Source: JAFDVL01 sp043736395
GTDB taxonomy: Bacteria; Acidobacteriota; Blastocatellia; RBC074
Reading direction: 5' to 3'
Length of the DNA: 5,618 nt
Assembly: GCA_043736395.1 (NCBI GenBank)
Contig: JAYTCQ010000266.1
Span: 1 to 5,618, forward strand
The notes beneath the pieces were generated by a model, which worked only from the letters and a program-made list of their open reading frames with translations, did not search any database and had not been told where the DNA came from. This document shows, piece after piece, positions 5,598 to 5,618 of the stretch. The position numbers and the translations under genes were made by a program. Position 1 is the stretch's first letter; each line of letters opens with the position of its first letter.

Positions 5598-5618
5598 CTT
5601 TTTCTCGTCGAGAAAAAG
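5598..5618. repeat. 9-bp perfect hairpin at the right edge
   Basis: CTTTTTCTC (5598-5606) pairs exactly with GAGAAAAAG (5610-5618) around a 3-base loop (GTC). The window stops at the last base of the right arm, so the stem may be longer. An alternative pairing of CTCGAC (5571-5576) with GTCGAG (5607-5612) would exclude it. It could be a second terminator element or a repeat. Confidence 0.55.

Overview
The window looks like chromosomal DNA from a free-living, moderate-GC Gram-negative bacterium. A member of Acidobacteriota or a similar soil or freshwater phylum (Planctomycetota, Verrucomicrobiota) would fit. The reasons are a Tat-exported, unusual glycoside-hydrolase-like protein beside an SDR oxidoreductase, a secreted kinesin-light-chain-type TPR protein, and clustered REP-like palindromes between genes. 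This placement is an inference from gene style; there is no rRNA or other marker gene here.

Layout, all four genes on the + strand. Bases 1-209 hold no convincing gene but a dense run of short perfect hairpins that probably continues beyond the left edge. Next is an SDR (classical short-chain dehydrogenase/reductase, 210-992), followed after 50 bases by a Tat-signal protein with a GHL6-like hydrolase domain and a GH42-type trimerisation-like domain (1043-3250). These two may form a small carbohydrate-processing unit: a cytoplasmic NAD(P)-dependent oxidoreductase and an exported sugar-active protein.

After a 206-base AT-rich gap, the character of the DNA changes. A 180-residue AT-rich gene with a strong Shine-Dalgarno site (3457-3999) encodes an orphan protein with an R-x4-H motif typical of HEPN ribonucleases. 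After 29 bases comes a secreted protein made almost wholly of 42-residue TPR units (4029-5471), whose coding DNA is a 126-bp tandem repeat. The right edge (5472-5618) holds three hairpins, one of which looks like a terminator for a convergent gene lying off the window.

No complete new multi-gene system can be demonstrated. The items most worth a second look are the left-edge hairpin array with its mutually exclusive foldings, the AT-rich orphan HEPN-like gene, and the partly homogenised TPR repeat array.
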